A stretch of DNA of 64,000 nt, taken from the NCBI GenBank assembly GCA_964473555.1, contig CAYYPL010000008.1, positions 1-64,000 of the forward strand. The letters are read 5' to 3'. The translations under genes were made by a program, and so were the position numbers. Shown here one piece after another: positions 8,750 through 17,735 of the stretch. Below the pieces are notes generated by a model. It did no database searches. It worked only from the letters and a program-made list of their open reading frames with translations, and had not been told where the DNA came from. The first letter of the stretch is position 1. Each line of letters begins with the position of its first letter. This DNA is from UBA11400 sp964473555 (GTDB taxonomy: Bacteria; Bacteroidota; Rhodothermia; Balneolales; HLUCCA01).

Positions 8750-10078
8750 TTAAGGAGCTACAGTAGCAAGAACCAATGGTTTCTCAGGAATATGGGCGGT
8801 GATTTCGTCGACGGCGACGATGCTCCAGGCTCCGGGTTTGGAGGCGGAGTTGACGCGTGAGAGTGCCGCGAACATCTGAGTGCGGTGGATGTTGTACTGT
8901 GCACGTTGCTCGACGGCAATTGGTGTTGAAGACGGGAACTCGATGCGGTGTGGATCCGCTGCTTTACCGTTTACCCAGAAGCGGTAACACAAGTGTGGAC
9001 CTGTTGCTAGTCCGGTGCTGCCTACGTAACCGATAATCTGTCCCTGCTTGACTGTTGTTCCTGTCCGTACGCCGGATGCAATCTTGGACATGTGCAGATA
9101 ACCCGTTTCATACGTTCCGTTGTGCTTGATCTTCACATAGTTTCCATTGTTGCGATCGTATGCAGCACGAAGTATCACGCCATCTCCAACAGCACGAATT
9201 GGGGTTCCGGTTGGAGCCGCATAATCGGTCCCATGGTGCGGACGATTTACACGAAGTACTGGATGAAAACGATTATTCGTGAATCGTGAGCTTATGCGGG
9301 AGTACTCCAATGGCGCACGAAGAAAGGCTTTGCGCATGGATTGTCCCTCGAGGTCGTAGTAATCACCTTGACCGTCTTGTTCAAAGTAAATGGCGTAGAA
9401 ATCCTTCCCGAAATGACGGAAATAAGCCGCATGGATGCGGTTGATGCTGGTGGCAGTACCGTCAATCACGTTCTCTTCGAATAGCACACGAAATGAATCG
9501 CCACGCTGAATTCGGTAAAAGTCAATCTGCCAGGCAAAGACTTGTGACAAAGCATCTGCAAGCCCTGGCATCACTCCCTGCTCAACCAATGTGTTATACA
9601 AAGATCCATTAATGATTCCCTCGACCGAGCGCATGCGGGTGATGACTTCCTTGGTGCCGTTGATGACGCTGATGTCATCGCCCATGTTGAAAATCACATA
9701 CTCCGAAAGATTCTGCTCGTAAATGATATGCTTCGGTGTGTCTGGAGTTTCTGGATCGTAATACAACTGAAGCGGTTTTCCGGCTGCAACCTTACGTAAA
9801 TCCAATACAGCCCTTGATTTGGAAATGGCTTCATTGACAGCATCTTTTGAGAATCCGAGCTCAGAAAAGATGGATGCCAGGTTTTCGTTTCTGCGAATGA
9901 CGCGGCTGTCGGTGGTGTATTTATCCGCTTCCAGACCGAATGAATCAAGCACCGGAGCCGGAACAAAGCTGGCTTGCGAAGCTTGGATGGATTCATTAGA
10001 GCCAGAAGTTGAAATTAGGTAAGCGGCCAATGCGACTAAAGCTGTGATGAGCAATTTTGCCAGGTTTTTGAACTGCAT
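8750..10078 (-). CDS. M23 family peptidase, HxC variant (MepM-like)
   Basis: Membrane-anchored peptidoglycan endopeptidase-like protein of about 442 residues. I start it at the ATG at 10078 because MQFKNLAKLLITALVALAAY then gives a normal membrane anchor; the frame continues to 10156 without family-like sequence. A linker and OapA-like region precede the LytM domain, with the first ligands in RPHHGTDYAAPTG and the end in GPHLCYRFW. In classical M23 enzymes the last motif is HxH; here the second His is Cys. I recall this Cys variant as common in Bacteroidota, so it may be a lineage form and not a dead enzyme. Convergent with rimO. Confidence 0.88.
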   Translation of the reverse strand: MQFKNLAKLLITALVALAAYLISTSGSNESIQASQASFVPAPVLDSFGLEADKYTTDSRVIRRNENLASIFSELGFSKDAVNEAISKSRAVLDLRKVAAGKPLQLYYDPETPDTPKHIIYEQNLSEYVIFNMGDDISVINGTKEVITRMRSVEGIINGSLYNTLVEQGVMPGLADALSQVFAWQIDFYRIQRGDSFRVLFEENVIDGTATSINRIHAAYFRHFGKDFYAIYFEQDGQGDYYDLEGQSMRKAFLRAPLEYSRISSRFTNNRFHPVLRVNRPHHGTDYAAPTGTPIRAVGDGVILRAAYDRNNGNYVKIKHNGTYETGYLHMSKIASGVRTGTTVKQGQIIGYVGSTGLATGPHLCYRFWVNGKAADPHRIEFPSSTPIAVEQRAQYNIHRTQMFAALSRVNSASKPGAWSIVAVDEITAHIPEKPLVLATVAP

Positions 10079-10285
10079 GAACGAACGAATTTGGTCGAGT
10101 ATTTCTGGTTTCAACGCTCTGATATGGAAACGATGTTTTGAGCATACCCATATCAAGGCATCGGGCTAATATATAGCTTAATAAGTTGAATCAAAACCAC
10201 AACGTAGGGCACGCGGAAAAATTATTTACCTTTTTTGGGCTGAAGATGTCTCTGCTTTTTGCGATATTACGCCTGTGATATAAAA

Positions 10286-10293
10286 AAGCGCTT
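10286..10293. promoter_or_regulatory. Palindrome AAGCGCTT before the HPPD gene
   Basis: Second copy of the palindromic core, flanked on the left by an A run, 26 bases before the HPPD start codon. In that position it could cover the promoter or the transcription start. See the copies at 5988 and 61945. Confidence 0.4.
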
Positions 10294-10319
10294 ACAAGTG
10301 TATATGAGAGGATGAAATT

Positions 10320-11468
10320 ATGTTGATTTCGAAATTGGATGCGGCCAGTGATATACGTCCGGCCGAGGAAAAAGCTTATGAAGACCACCTTGGACTGGTG
10401 GATATTGACCATATTGAGCTATATGTGAACAATGCCAAGCAGGCGGCGCACTTTTATCAAACTATATTTGGATTTGATATGGTCGCGTATGCCGGACTTG
10501 AGACGCGAGTTCGCGACCGTGCATCGTATGTACTTCAGCAGGGAAACATCCGGTTTGTGCTGACTTCACCATTGTCGGGTGATTCGCCGATTGCCGAGCA
10601 TTGCCGGGTTCACGGAGACGGCGTGAAGGATGTCAGTATGATGGTCAAGGATGTGTACAAGGCATACATTGAGTGCCTGAAACGCGGTGCAAAGGGTGTC
10701 ATCGAGCCTCACGAAATTACCGATGAGCACGGGACGATAGTCAAGGCGGCTATTGCTACCTACGGAGACACCATCCACTCGTTCATCGATCGTTCGCGTT
10801 ACAAGGGTATTTACATGCCAGGGTATATCGAGAAATCTTCCAAAATGAAATCCGAGCCGGTTGGAGTTGAGTACATCGACCACTGTGTTGGAAACGTAGA
10901 GCTTGGCAAGATGGAAGCTTGGGTGAATTTCTACAAGGATGTACTTGGATTCACGCAGTACATTCATTTTGATGACAATGACATCGCGACAGAGTATTCG
11001 GCATTGATGTCGAAAGTGATGGCGGGTGGACGTGGACGCATCAAGTTTCCGATCAACGAGCCAGCGCATGGTAAGAAGAAGTCCCAGATCGAAGAGTATC
11101 TCGATTTTTATGGTGGTCCGGGGGTGCAACATGTGGCGTTGTTGACGGCTGATATCATCAGCACCGTGAAGAAACTTCAGGCCAACGGAATGGACTTCCT
11201 GACCGTACCAACGAGTTATTACCGAACGCTGACCGAGCGGGTCGGCAAGATCGATGAGCCGATCGAGGAACTTGAAAAACTTGGGATTCTGGTCGACCGT
11301 GACGACGAGGGCTATCTGCTTCAGATATTCACGAAGCCGGTGAGTGATCGTCCGACCGTGTTCTACGAAATCATCCAGCGCAAAGGCGCCCGTGGATTTG
11401 GGATTGGAAACTTTAAGGCTTTGTTTGAGGCCATTGAGCGTGAACAAGACATACGGGGGAATCTCTGA
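10320..11468 (+). CDS. hppD: 4-Hydroxyphenylpyruvate dioxygenase
   Basis: Fe(II) dioxygenase turning 4-hydroxyphenylpyruvate into homogentisate, second step of tyrosine catabolism. It has two vicinal-oxygen-chelate domains (about 25-160 and 183-355). The iron ligands are His188 (YIDHCV), His271 (GVQHVALL) and Glu350 (VFYEIIQR). The C-terminal GARGFGIGNFKALFEAIE segment that closes the active site is intact. Length 382 is normal. A GAGAGGAT sequence 7 bases before the ATG is a fair ribosome-binding site. The homogentisate dioxygenase gene follows after one base, so the two are surely co-transcribed. Confidence 0.97.
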   Translation: MLISKLDAASDIRPAEEKAYEDHLGLVDIDHIELYVNNAKQAAHFYQTIFGFDMVAYAGLETRVRDRASYVLQQGNIRFVLTSPLSGDSPIAEHCRVHGDGVKDVSMMVKDVYKAYIECLKRGAKGVIEPHEITDEHGTIVKAAIATYGDTIHSFIDRSRYKGIYMPGYIEKSSKMKSEPVGVEYIDHCVGNVELGKMEAWVNFYKDVLGFTQYIHFDDNDIATEYSALMSKVMAGGRGRIKFPINEPAHGKKKSQIEEYLDFYGGPGVQHVALLTADIISTVKKLQANGMDFLTVPTSYYRTLTERVGKIDEPIEELEKLGILVDRDDEGYLLQIFTKPVSDRPTVFYEIIQRKGARGFGIGNFKALFEAIEREQDIRGNL

Positions 11469-11469
11469 T

Positions 11470-12627
11470 ATGTACTATCATCGTTTAGGAAATATGCCGC
11501 AAAAACGGCACACACAGTTTCGCAAGAAAGATGGATCGCTGTACACCGAGGAGCTTTTTGGCGCTGAGGGATTCAGCGGTAACTCGTCTTTGCTTTATCA
11601 TAATCATCCCCCGACAATGGTCAAGAAGGTGGCTCAAGGGGAAAAAATCACCATTGAGCCCTGGGAAGAAGGGTTGCTTAGGCATCACCATTTGCTTACG
11701 CACAACATGCCTTCAGGCGGGGATCCTATCAGTGGACGCATTGTGTTGATGTTCAACAACGACGTGCAGATTGCCCTGTGCAAACCAGCTGAGCCCATGA
11801 AGTATTTCTATCGAAATGGTGAACACGACGAAATGCTGTTCATTCACGAAGGCACCGGATATGTTCAGACCAACTTCGGGCGGTTGGCGTTTCATCCATT
11901 TGATTACGTGTACATTCCGCGGGGAACGACCTATCAGGTTGTGTTTGAATCGAAGGAAGCACGCATGCTGACCATCGAATCGACCGGACCGATCGGATTT
12001 CCGAAGCGCTATGTGTCCAAAATGGGACAATTCATGGAGAATAGTCCCTTTTGTGAGCGTGATTTCAGGTTGCCGCAAGAGCCGTTGTTCTTCGACGAGG
12101 CGGGCGAGTTCGAGGTACGAATTAAAAAACAGGGTCGCATGCACCATTACACCTTCGAGTATCATCCTTTTGATGTCGTTGGATGGGATGGGTATCTGTA
12201 TCCGTGGATCTTCAATATGAAAGACTTCGAGCCGATCACAGGACGTGTGCATCAGCCGCCTCCAGTGCATCAGACGTTTGAGGCGCAGAATTATGTGATC
12301 TGTAGTTTTGTCCCGCGTAAGTACGATTATCATCCGCTGGCGATTCCAGCTCCGTATAATCACTCGAATGTGGACTCCGACGAGGTGTTGTACTACGTCG
12401 AAGGCGAGTTCATGAGTCGAAAAGGGATTGAATACGCGAGCATCACGCATCATCCGGGCGGAATTCCACATGGCCCGCATCCAGGAACCGTGGAGAAAAG
12501 CATTGGCAAGGAAGCGACCGAAGAATATGCCGTCATGATAGACACGTTTCATCCGTTGCATCTGACCATGGCCGCCAAAGCCATGGATGACGGAATTTAT
12601 CCCTATTCGTGGATTCCACACGCTTGA
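11470..12627 (+). CDS. hmgA: Homogentisate 1,2-dioxygenase
   Basis: Ring-cleaving enzyme making maleylacetoacetate from homogentisate. The C-terminal cupin holds the active-site region: SNVDSDEVLYYVEG, HHPGGIPHGPHPG and the last helix HLTMAAKAMDDG. Its 385 residues are shorter than the about 440 of proteobacterial and animal enzymes, with the shortening in the N-terminal half; this shorter form is one I associate with Bacteroidota. The start is the ATG at 11470, one base after the HPPD stop; the frame is open further left but overlaps HPPD. Neither maleylacetoacetate isomerase nor a clear fumarylacetoacetase follows. Confidence 0.95.
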   Translation: MYYHRLGNMPQKRHTQFRKKDGSLYTEELFGAEGFSGNSSLLYHNHPPTMVKKVAQGEKITIEPWEEGLLRHHHLLTHNMPSGGDPISGRIVLMFNNDVQIALCKPAEPMKYFYRNGEHDEMLFIHEGTGYVQTNFGRLAFHPFDYVYIPRGTTYQVVFESKEARMLTIESTGPIGFPKRYVSKMGQFMENSPFCERDFRLPQEPLFFDEAGEFEVRIKKQGRMHHYTFEYHPFDVVGWDGYLYPWIFNMKDFEPITGRVHQPPPVHQTFEAQNYVICSFVPRKYDYHPLAIPAPYNHSNVDSDEVLYYVEGEFMSRKGIEYASITHHPGGIPHGPHPGTVEKSIGKEATEEYAVMIDTFHPLHLTMAAKAMDDGIYPYSWIPHA

Positions 12628-12638
12628 TGTATCATTTG

Positions 12639-12671
12639 GGGCCTTCCTTTTGTGAAGGCCCTTTTCGTTTT
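12639..12671 (+). terminator. Terminator after hmgA
   Basis: gggccttc (12639-12646) pairs with gaaggccc (12654-12661), followed by ttttcgtttt. It closes the hppD-hmgA transcript and sits before the flavin reductase start at 12709, which argues against the upstream in-frame ATG at 12652 as that gene's start. Confidence 0.85.
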
Positions 12672-12708
12672 CGGAACGCAAGATCGAATCCTTCATGTTA
12701 ATCTGACT

Positions 12709-13320
12709 ATGGAAATCTCACCGTATCAAATTGATCCCAAAGAACGCTACAAACTGCTCATCGGTTCGGTAGTACCTCGTCCGATTGCGCTGGTATCGAC
12801 CATATCGTCGCGAGGCGAGCGGAACCTGGCGCCGTTTTCATTCTTCACCGTGGCGGCTTATAATCCCATGCTCATCGCTTTTTTCCCGCTTCGATTCAAG
12901 ACAGAATCCAATCTGAAGGATACGGTGATGAACATCCGCGAGACCGCTGAGTTCGTTGTGAACATCACCACCGAGGACATGGCCGCCGCAGTGAACACCA
13001 CCAGTGGCAAGTTTGCACATGGCGTGGACGAGTTCAATGAATCGGGATTAACGCCGGTTCCATCCAAGCTTATCAAGCCATTTCGGGTCAAAGAGAGTCC
13101 GATTCACTTTGAGTGTCGATTGCACAAGCTCATCACCCTGGGTGAGGAAGAAGGCGGAGTTGATGCGATATTTGGGGAAGTCATACATGTCCATGTGGAT
13201 GATTCCCTGCTCGAAAACGGACGCATAGATGTGCGCAAGCTAAAGCCAATTGCACGTCTGGCTGGATCGGAGTGGTCGAAATTGGGCGAGATAATTTCGT
13301 TGGAGAGGCCGATTGTTTAG
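12709..13320 (+). CDS. Flavin reductase family protein
   Basis: A 203-residue protein of the flavin reductase-like/FMN-binding split-barrel family (PRPIALVSTISSRGERNLAPFSFF near the N-terminus, then the middle segment ETAEFVVNI). Members bind FMN and reduce flavin for partner oxygenases, or work as stand-alone FMN proteins. I place the start at 12709 so that the hmgA terminator stays outside the gene. It lies next to homogentisate dioxygenase, which suggests a link to aromatic breakdown, though HGD itself needs no flavin. The exact reaction is unknown. Confidence 0.85.
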   Translation: MEISPYQIDPKERYKLLIGSVVPRPIALVSTISSRGERNLAPFSFFTVAAYNPMLIAFFPLRFKTESNLKDTVMNIRETAEFVVNITTEDMAAAVNTTSGKFAHGVDEFNESGLTPVPSKLIKPFRVKESPIHFECRLHKLITLGEEEGGVDAIFGEVIHVHVDDSLLENGRIDVRKLKPIARLAGSEWSKLGEIISLERPIV

Positions 13321-13338
13321 CGCACGGAGTGCGTAAAA

Positions 13339-13556
13339 ACAGTACACGGGTCACAGTACACAGTACACAGTACACAGTGATCAGTGCACAGTACACAGTG
13401 ATCAGTACACAGTTCAAAGTGATCAGTGAACAGTTCACAGCTTGAACAGGGACGAGCGATGAGGTATGAGGGAGTGCAAAACTGAAATTAGATATTTGCA
13501 AACTCTGAACTGTGCACTTTTTACTGTGCTCTGTGTACTGTGAACTGTGTACTGAG
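13339..13556. repeat. Inverted heptamer-array cassette without a gene (ACAGTAC)
   Basis: Left arm: 15 units in unbroken 7-base phase from 13339 to 13443, mostly ACAGTAC, ACAGTGA, TCAGTAC, ACAGTTC. Right arm: seven units on the opposite strand from 13508 to 13556 (AACTGTG, TACTGTG, CTCTGTG and relatives). The 64 bases between hold no open reading frame of note but continue with gacgagc, gatgagg, tatgagg, which also look like decayed heptamers. It fills the gap between the flavin reductase and methyltransferase genes. Confidence 0.85.
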
Positions 13557-13609
13557 TTAACTCAAGTTTTTGATGGGATTTCGTTGTATTTTGGGATTTT
13601 GACAAATAA

Positions 13610-14491
13610 ATGGGTATGCAGATTACGGTGTTGAGTCCGGAGTTTTGGGACGAGTACGAGCTTCTGGATTGTGGAAATTTTGAAAAACTGGAGCGTTTCG
13701 GGAAGTATGTTTTTGTGCGTCCCGAGCCTCAGGCTTTATGGCCAAAACGGCTGCCAGAAGCGGACTGGAATGCGGCCGATGTTGTGTTCGAGGGACGCTC
13801 ACCGTCTTCGGGGGATTGGAAACGTCGTTCGTCGATTCCGGATCGATGGGAGATTAAGTACTCCAGTGACCAGTTGAATCTGAAATTCCGTCTGGCTCTC
13901 ACATCCTTCAAACATGTGGGACTTTTTCCTGAGCAGGCTGTAAACTGGGAGTACATCGCCACCAAAATCAAACGTTTACGCACTCCAGAGCCTCGATTTC
14001 TGAATCTGTTCGCGTATACGGGTGCGGCTTCTCTGGCCGCACGCCAGGCAGGAGCGCAGGTCACGCATGTGGATTCGATCAAGCAGGTCGTTACCTGGGC
14101 TAATGATAATATGCAACTCAACGGACTCCAGGATATCCGTTGGATGGTTGACGACGCCGTGAAATTCGTGAAGCGTGAAATCCGTCGTGGGAATACCTAT
14201 CACGGGATCATTTTGGATCCGCCGGCCTACGGACATGGACCGAAGGGTGAAAAATGGAAACTCGAGGATATGGTGAGCGATCTGGTGGCAGATGTGTGTC
14301 AGTTGCTGGATCCAGAAGAGCATTTCATGGTGTTGAATACCTATTCGCTCGGATTTTCAGCCGTTGTGGCCCGAAATCTCCTTGAAGCACACGCTTCGAA
14401 ATCAACTCGGATCGACATCGGAGAACTGAATCTACAGGCACGCTCCGGAGTGAATCTGCCTTTGGGTGTGTACGGACGGGCTGAAAAATGA
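13610..14491 (+). CDS. Class I SAM-dependent methyltransferase (RlmI-like, COG1092 type)
   Basis: A 293-residue methyltransferase. The SAM-binding motif I is LNLFAYTGAASLAARQAGA (about 137-155), the acidic residue after strand 2 is in VTHVDSIKQVV, and motif IV is ILDPPAYGHGPKGEKW (about 201-217). The pattern matches the COG1092 family that methylates large-subunit rRNA. It lacks an N-terminal PUA domain, so its length is shorter than RlmI. Its substrate is not certain. It stands alone between the heptamer cassette and a minus-strand lipoprotein. Confidence 0.82.
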   Translation: MGMQITVLSPEFWDEYELLDCGNFEKLERFGKYVFVRPEPQALWPKRLPEADWNAADVVFEGRSPSSGDWKRRSSIPDRWEIKYSSDQLNLKFRLALTSFKHVGLFPEQAVNWEYIATKIKRLRTPEPRFLNLFAYTGAASLAARQAGAQVTHVDSIKQVVTWANDNMQLNGLQDIRWMVDDAVKFVKREIRRGNTYHGIILDPPAYGHGPKGEKWKLEDMVSDLVADVCQLLDPEEHFMVLNTYSLGFSAVVARNLLEAHASKSTRIDIGELNLQARSGVNLPLGVYGRAEK

Positions 14492-14564
14492 AAACCCGTC
14501 CGTGAGTCTGTGAATTGAAAGAACACCTCCCGAACGGGTCAAAAATCACCGAATTCCACAAAAA

Positions 14565-15692
14565 TCAGTTCTCAGTCAGACGATACACCACTGCGTATGG
14601 GGACGTGTCTTGTCCACCGTTTCCATAGATGCGATTTCCGACAATTCGATTGATACTCACGTCATTTGGTAAATGAAATGATGCCAAAAGTTTTCCATCT
14701 GCGCTAAATTTAAGCCACAGATCGGAGTCTTCGGTCACGTCATCGAAACTGAAGTAGACGTTTCCGGCCTCATCGGCCTGAAAATTATCGAACGCCGGCC
14801 GAACTTGCGGCAAAACATCTGAAACTGCCTTGTAGAAATCTGATGTTAAATCTCCATCGAATGTTTCGTTAATCAGATCGTCTGTTACAACTCGTTGAAC
14901 CACATCAAGCTGGAAATGATGCAACGTGTCTCCAGACAAAGAAAATGTAGTTGCCCCTAGAAATTCGTTGTCAGAAACGTGGAGTGCATTTTTGCTTTCA
15001 ACCACATTTCCACGCTTGCCGAATGGAACTCCAAATATCCGAACAAAATTACTTCCCATTTCAATTTTGGATTCAAAAGGGCGATATGTGAATAGATTCT
15101 CTCCAACTTTCTCACCATTACGATTGATTCGTGCAACTCCAGGCCATTCAGTGGGCATATCACCGCCTGGACGAAACGGTTGAGAATATTGACCAATTAT
15201 GCCATTTCCGCCAAAATGAAAAAATCCGTTGAGGGATCCTTCCATAGAACGTTGCATGGGAATATCAAATTGATGTGACCAATTTCCGGGACTAGATTCC
15301 GTAAAACCGGAAATTCTCGCATTGTTCCAATCCAGGGTCAAAAGGGTGTCATTGACACCAATATAGACTTTTCCAAGCCCCTGAAATTCGCCAGGGCCGG
15401 ATCCTTCTTTTCCAATTTCCCCGATCAACGTACCTGTCTGGTCAAAAACGAAAAGTTTTTTTGCGTTAGCGTCAGCGACTATAATTCCACCCTTGGATGT
15501 TGGTTGGACACTAGTTATGCGGGCAAAAAAGAAATCATCCGTTTCTTCAATCAAGAGATCCTGCTGCGCTGTATGTGATGTTTCGGTGAATGCTGCCGGA
15601 TCGATTACGTCTGGTGTGGCGGATTTGTCTGAACCGGAACAAGCTGCTAATCCGATGGAGAATGCGAGTATTGAGGCTATTTTATATTTCAT
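14565..15692 (-). CDS. 6-bladed beta-propeller lipoprotein
   Basis: A 375-residue lipoprotein: the signal MKYKIASILAFSIGLAAC ends in a lipobox (LAAC, Cys18). The body shows propeller blades of the NHL/6-bladed type, for example GGIIVADANAKKLFVFDQTG followed by GKEGSGPGEFQGLGKVYIG. Such lipoproteins are common in Bacteroidota with unknown ligand. It stands alone, divergent from an acyl-CoA ligase over about 250 bases, in which I see no other gene. Confidence 0.8.
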   Translation of the reverse strand: MKYKIASILAFSIGLAACSGSDKSATPDVIDPAAFTETSHTAQQDLLIEETDDFFFARITSVQPTSKGGIIVADANAKKLFVFDQTGTLIGEIGKEGSGPGEFQGLGKVYIGVNDTLLTLDWNNARISGFTESSPGNWSHQFDIPMQRSMEGSLNGFFHFGGNGIIGQYSQPFRPGGDMPTEWPGVARINRNGEKVGENLFTYRPFESKIEMGSNFVRIFGVPFGKRGNVVESKNALHVSDNEFLGATTFSLSGDTLHHFQLDVVQRVVTDDLINETFDGDLTSDFYKAVSDVLPQVRPAFDNFQADEAGNVYFSFDDVTEDSDLWLKFSADGKLLASFHLPNDVSINRIVGNRIYGNGGQDTSPYAVVYRLTEN

Positions 15693-15934
15693 AAGATATT
15701 GTATGTTAGCAATTTAGCTACAAAAAAAGGCCATCCAGTATGGTTGATGTTGATGTTCGTTCCCATTACACGAACTTTGTCTAAAAATAACGATTCTGCT
15801 TTTGGGGTAAAATCACATTCTCCTGGACGACTGAAACGGGCAAAAAGTTTTAAAAAGTGATAGATTAATCTGTATAACTGTGCGGTAGGAGATTCATCTG
15901 CCGTTACGATCCACATTGTCAATTGATGAACTTC

Positions 15935-15940
15935 AAGGAG
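15935..15940 (+). promoter_or_regulatory. Shine-Dalgarno AAGGAG that fixes the start of the acyl-CoA ligase
   Basis: AAGGAG ends 5 bases before the ATG at 15946. This outweighs the in-frame TTG at 15916 as the start. Good ribosome-binding sites are rare in this window. Confidence 0.7.
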
Positions 15941-15945
15941 TTGTG

Positions 15946-17604
15946 ATGCTGAAGGATTCGTGGTCGCTGGCTCAGAAAATTGAACATGCAAGACGCATTG
16001 AGGCGGATGTGCCTCTCCCCAAGTTTCGGAATATTCCGGAAATGTTGAATCGGCGCAGAAATGATACGGGAACCTACCTGATCTATCGATCATCGAATGG
16101 GGACAGAAACGAATTGTCATTTCCCGAGTTTGTAGATTTGGTAGAACATACCGCTGAATTTATGCTACAGCGTGGATTACAGGCAGGTGACCGCATCGCG
16201 ACGGTTTCGCACAATCATTGGCACACGGTGGTTCATTATTTCGCGGCCTGGTTGATCGGGGTCGTGGTTGTTCCGGTCAATTTGGGCGAGGACGACGATC
16301 GGATTCGGTACATCTTTCAGGCCGGACAGGTAAAACTGGCATTTGTCCGTGATCGGTATGTTGAACGTATGCAGAAGATGGTGTTCGAAGCGGGACTCGA
16401 TATAAGCATGATCGCTTGCGACGACGCTACAGACTCGTTTACATCCCCCATCCAGAATAAAATTTTGTCGTCAGAAATAGAATCCCGATCTGATCAAGAG
16501 GCGCTCATCGTATTCACATCCGGAACAACCGGAAATCCCAAAGGTGTGGTGTTGACCCAGCGCAATCTGCTGGAAGATGCCCGTGCCATAAGCGAGTGGC
16601 ATGCGATAGATTCAGTAAGCAGAATGATGTGTGTGTTGCCCATTCATCATGTGAATGGTACCGTAGTGACCCTTTGCACGCCATTCTACGCGGGTGGATC
16701 CGTTGTTCTCAACGAAAAATTCAGTGTGGGGCATTTTTTCGAGACGATTGCTGCCGAGATGGTACATATTGTGAGCGTTGTGCCGACTTTGCTGTCCTTT
16801 CTAACCAGTCATCATGCCGAGCATCCAAAGGGCGAGTATCCAACATTGCGGCACATCATCTGTGGGGCGGGACCATTAACGGTCACCGTGGCTGAGCAAT
16901 TTGAAACCCGGTTTGGAATCCGCATCATTCACGGATACGGACTCTCGGAAACCACCTGTTATTCATGTTATCTGCCAGTAGACTTGTCCGACGAAGAGCA
17001 TCGACATTGGATGCGTGACCATGGCTATCCAAGCATTGGCGTGGCGCTCGATGTAAACGAAATGGACATTCATGATCCCGAGGGGCGTCCGGTCGGGGAT
17101 GGAAGTCGGGGAGAAATCGTAATTCGGGGTCGCAATGTCATGACAGGATACTACGCCAATGACCAGGCCAATGAAAACGCCTTCACCTATGGATGGTTTC
17201 GTAGTGGGGATGAAGGATTCACACTGCGTGATGGTCGAGGGCGTCGATTTTATTTCATCACGGGACGGTTAAAAGAGCTCATTATTCGAGGAGGTGTTAA
17301 CCTTGCTCCGTTGGAAATCGATGAAGTCATCAACAGGGCGCCCGGCGTGAAAGCGGGCATATCAGTGGGTTTCGAAAATGACTGGTACGGAGAAGAAGTC
17401 GGTGCGTATGTACAGATGGAAGTGGGTATCCAGGGTCGAGAAGACGAAATCATCGCATTTTGCAGAAAGTACTTACCGTTCTCCAAATGCCCGAAAGTTG
17501 TTGTATTTGGAAACGACATACCGGTCACCTCCACTGGCAAATACCAGCGCATAAAAGTCGCGCATTTGTTCACACAATGGAAAGGGAATCAGTTTAAAGG
17601 ATGA
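15946..17604 (+). CDS. AMP-dependent acyl-CoA synthetase/ligase
   Basis: A 552-residue adenylate-forming enzyme that activates a carboxylic acid with ATP and joins it to CoA. Motifs: FTSGTTGNPKGVVLTQ (P-loop), GYGLSETTCYS (A5), the RSGDEGF and TGRLKELIIRGG hinge (A7/A8), and the catalytic Lys near the end in TSTGKYQRIK. The substrate cannot be read from sequence; fatty or aromatic acids are both possible. The start is set by the AAGGAG site at 15935. Confidence 0.9.
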   Translation: MLKDSWSLAQKIEHARRIEADVPLPKFRNIPEMLNRRRNDTGTYLIYRSSNGDRNELSFPEFVDLVEHTAEFMLQRGLQAGDRIATVSHNHWHTVVHYFAAWLIGVVVVPVNLGEDDDRIRYIFQAGQVKLAFVRDRYVERMQKMVFEAGLDISMIACDDATDSFTSPIQNKILSSEIESRSDQEALIVFTSGTTGNPKGVVLTQRNLLEDARAISEWHAIDSVSRMMCVLPIHHVNGTVVTLCTPFYAGGSVVLNEKFSVGHFFETIAAEMVHIVSVVPTLLSFLTSHHAEHPKGEYPTLRHIICGAGPLTVTVAEQFETRFGIRIIHGYGLSETTCYSCYLPVDLSDEEHRHWMRDHGYPSIGVALDVNEMDIHDPEGRPVGDGSRGEIVIRGRNVMTGYYANDQANENAFTYGWFRSGDEGFTLRDGRGRRFYFITGRLKELIIRGGVNLAPLEIDEVINRAPGVKAGISVGFENDWYGEEVGAYVQMEVGIQGREDEIIAFCRKYLPFSKCPKVVVFGNDIPVTSTGKYQRIKVAHLFTQWKGNQFKG

Positions 17605-17632
17605 TTTTCTGAAAACGTTGACTTGGTTGCTT

Positions 17633-17652
17633 ATTCACATGTTGATGTGAAT
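17633..17652. promoter_or_regulatory. Inverted repeat attcacat-N4-atgtgaat
   Basis: A perfect 8-base inverted repeat with a 4-base centre, 28 bases past the ligase stop and before the promoter-like TATCTTTG of the next gene. It lacks a U tract, so an operator or RNA stem are both possible. Confidence 0.3.
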
Positions 17653-17659
17653 GTGTGAT

Positions 17660-17686
17660 TTTGGTATAACGATTAGTGTATCTTTG
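17660..17686 (+). promoter_or_regulatory. Candidate Bacteroidota-type promoter of the beta-barrel gene
   Basis: TATCTTTG (17679-17686) matches the TAnnTTTG -7 box and TTTG (17660-17663) may be the -33 element. The start codon at 17736 lies 49 bases on. Confidence 0.45.
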
Positions 17687-17735
17687 CGTAGGAATGGCAT
17701 TCTTCACAATCATTTTCATCTTCACTACTAATCTT

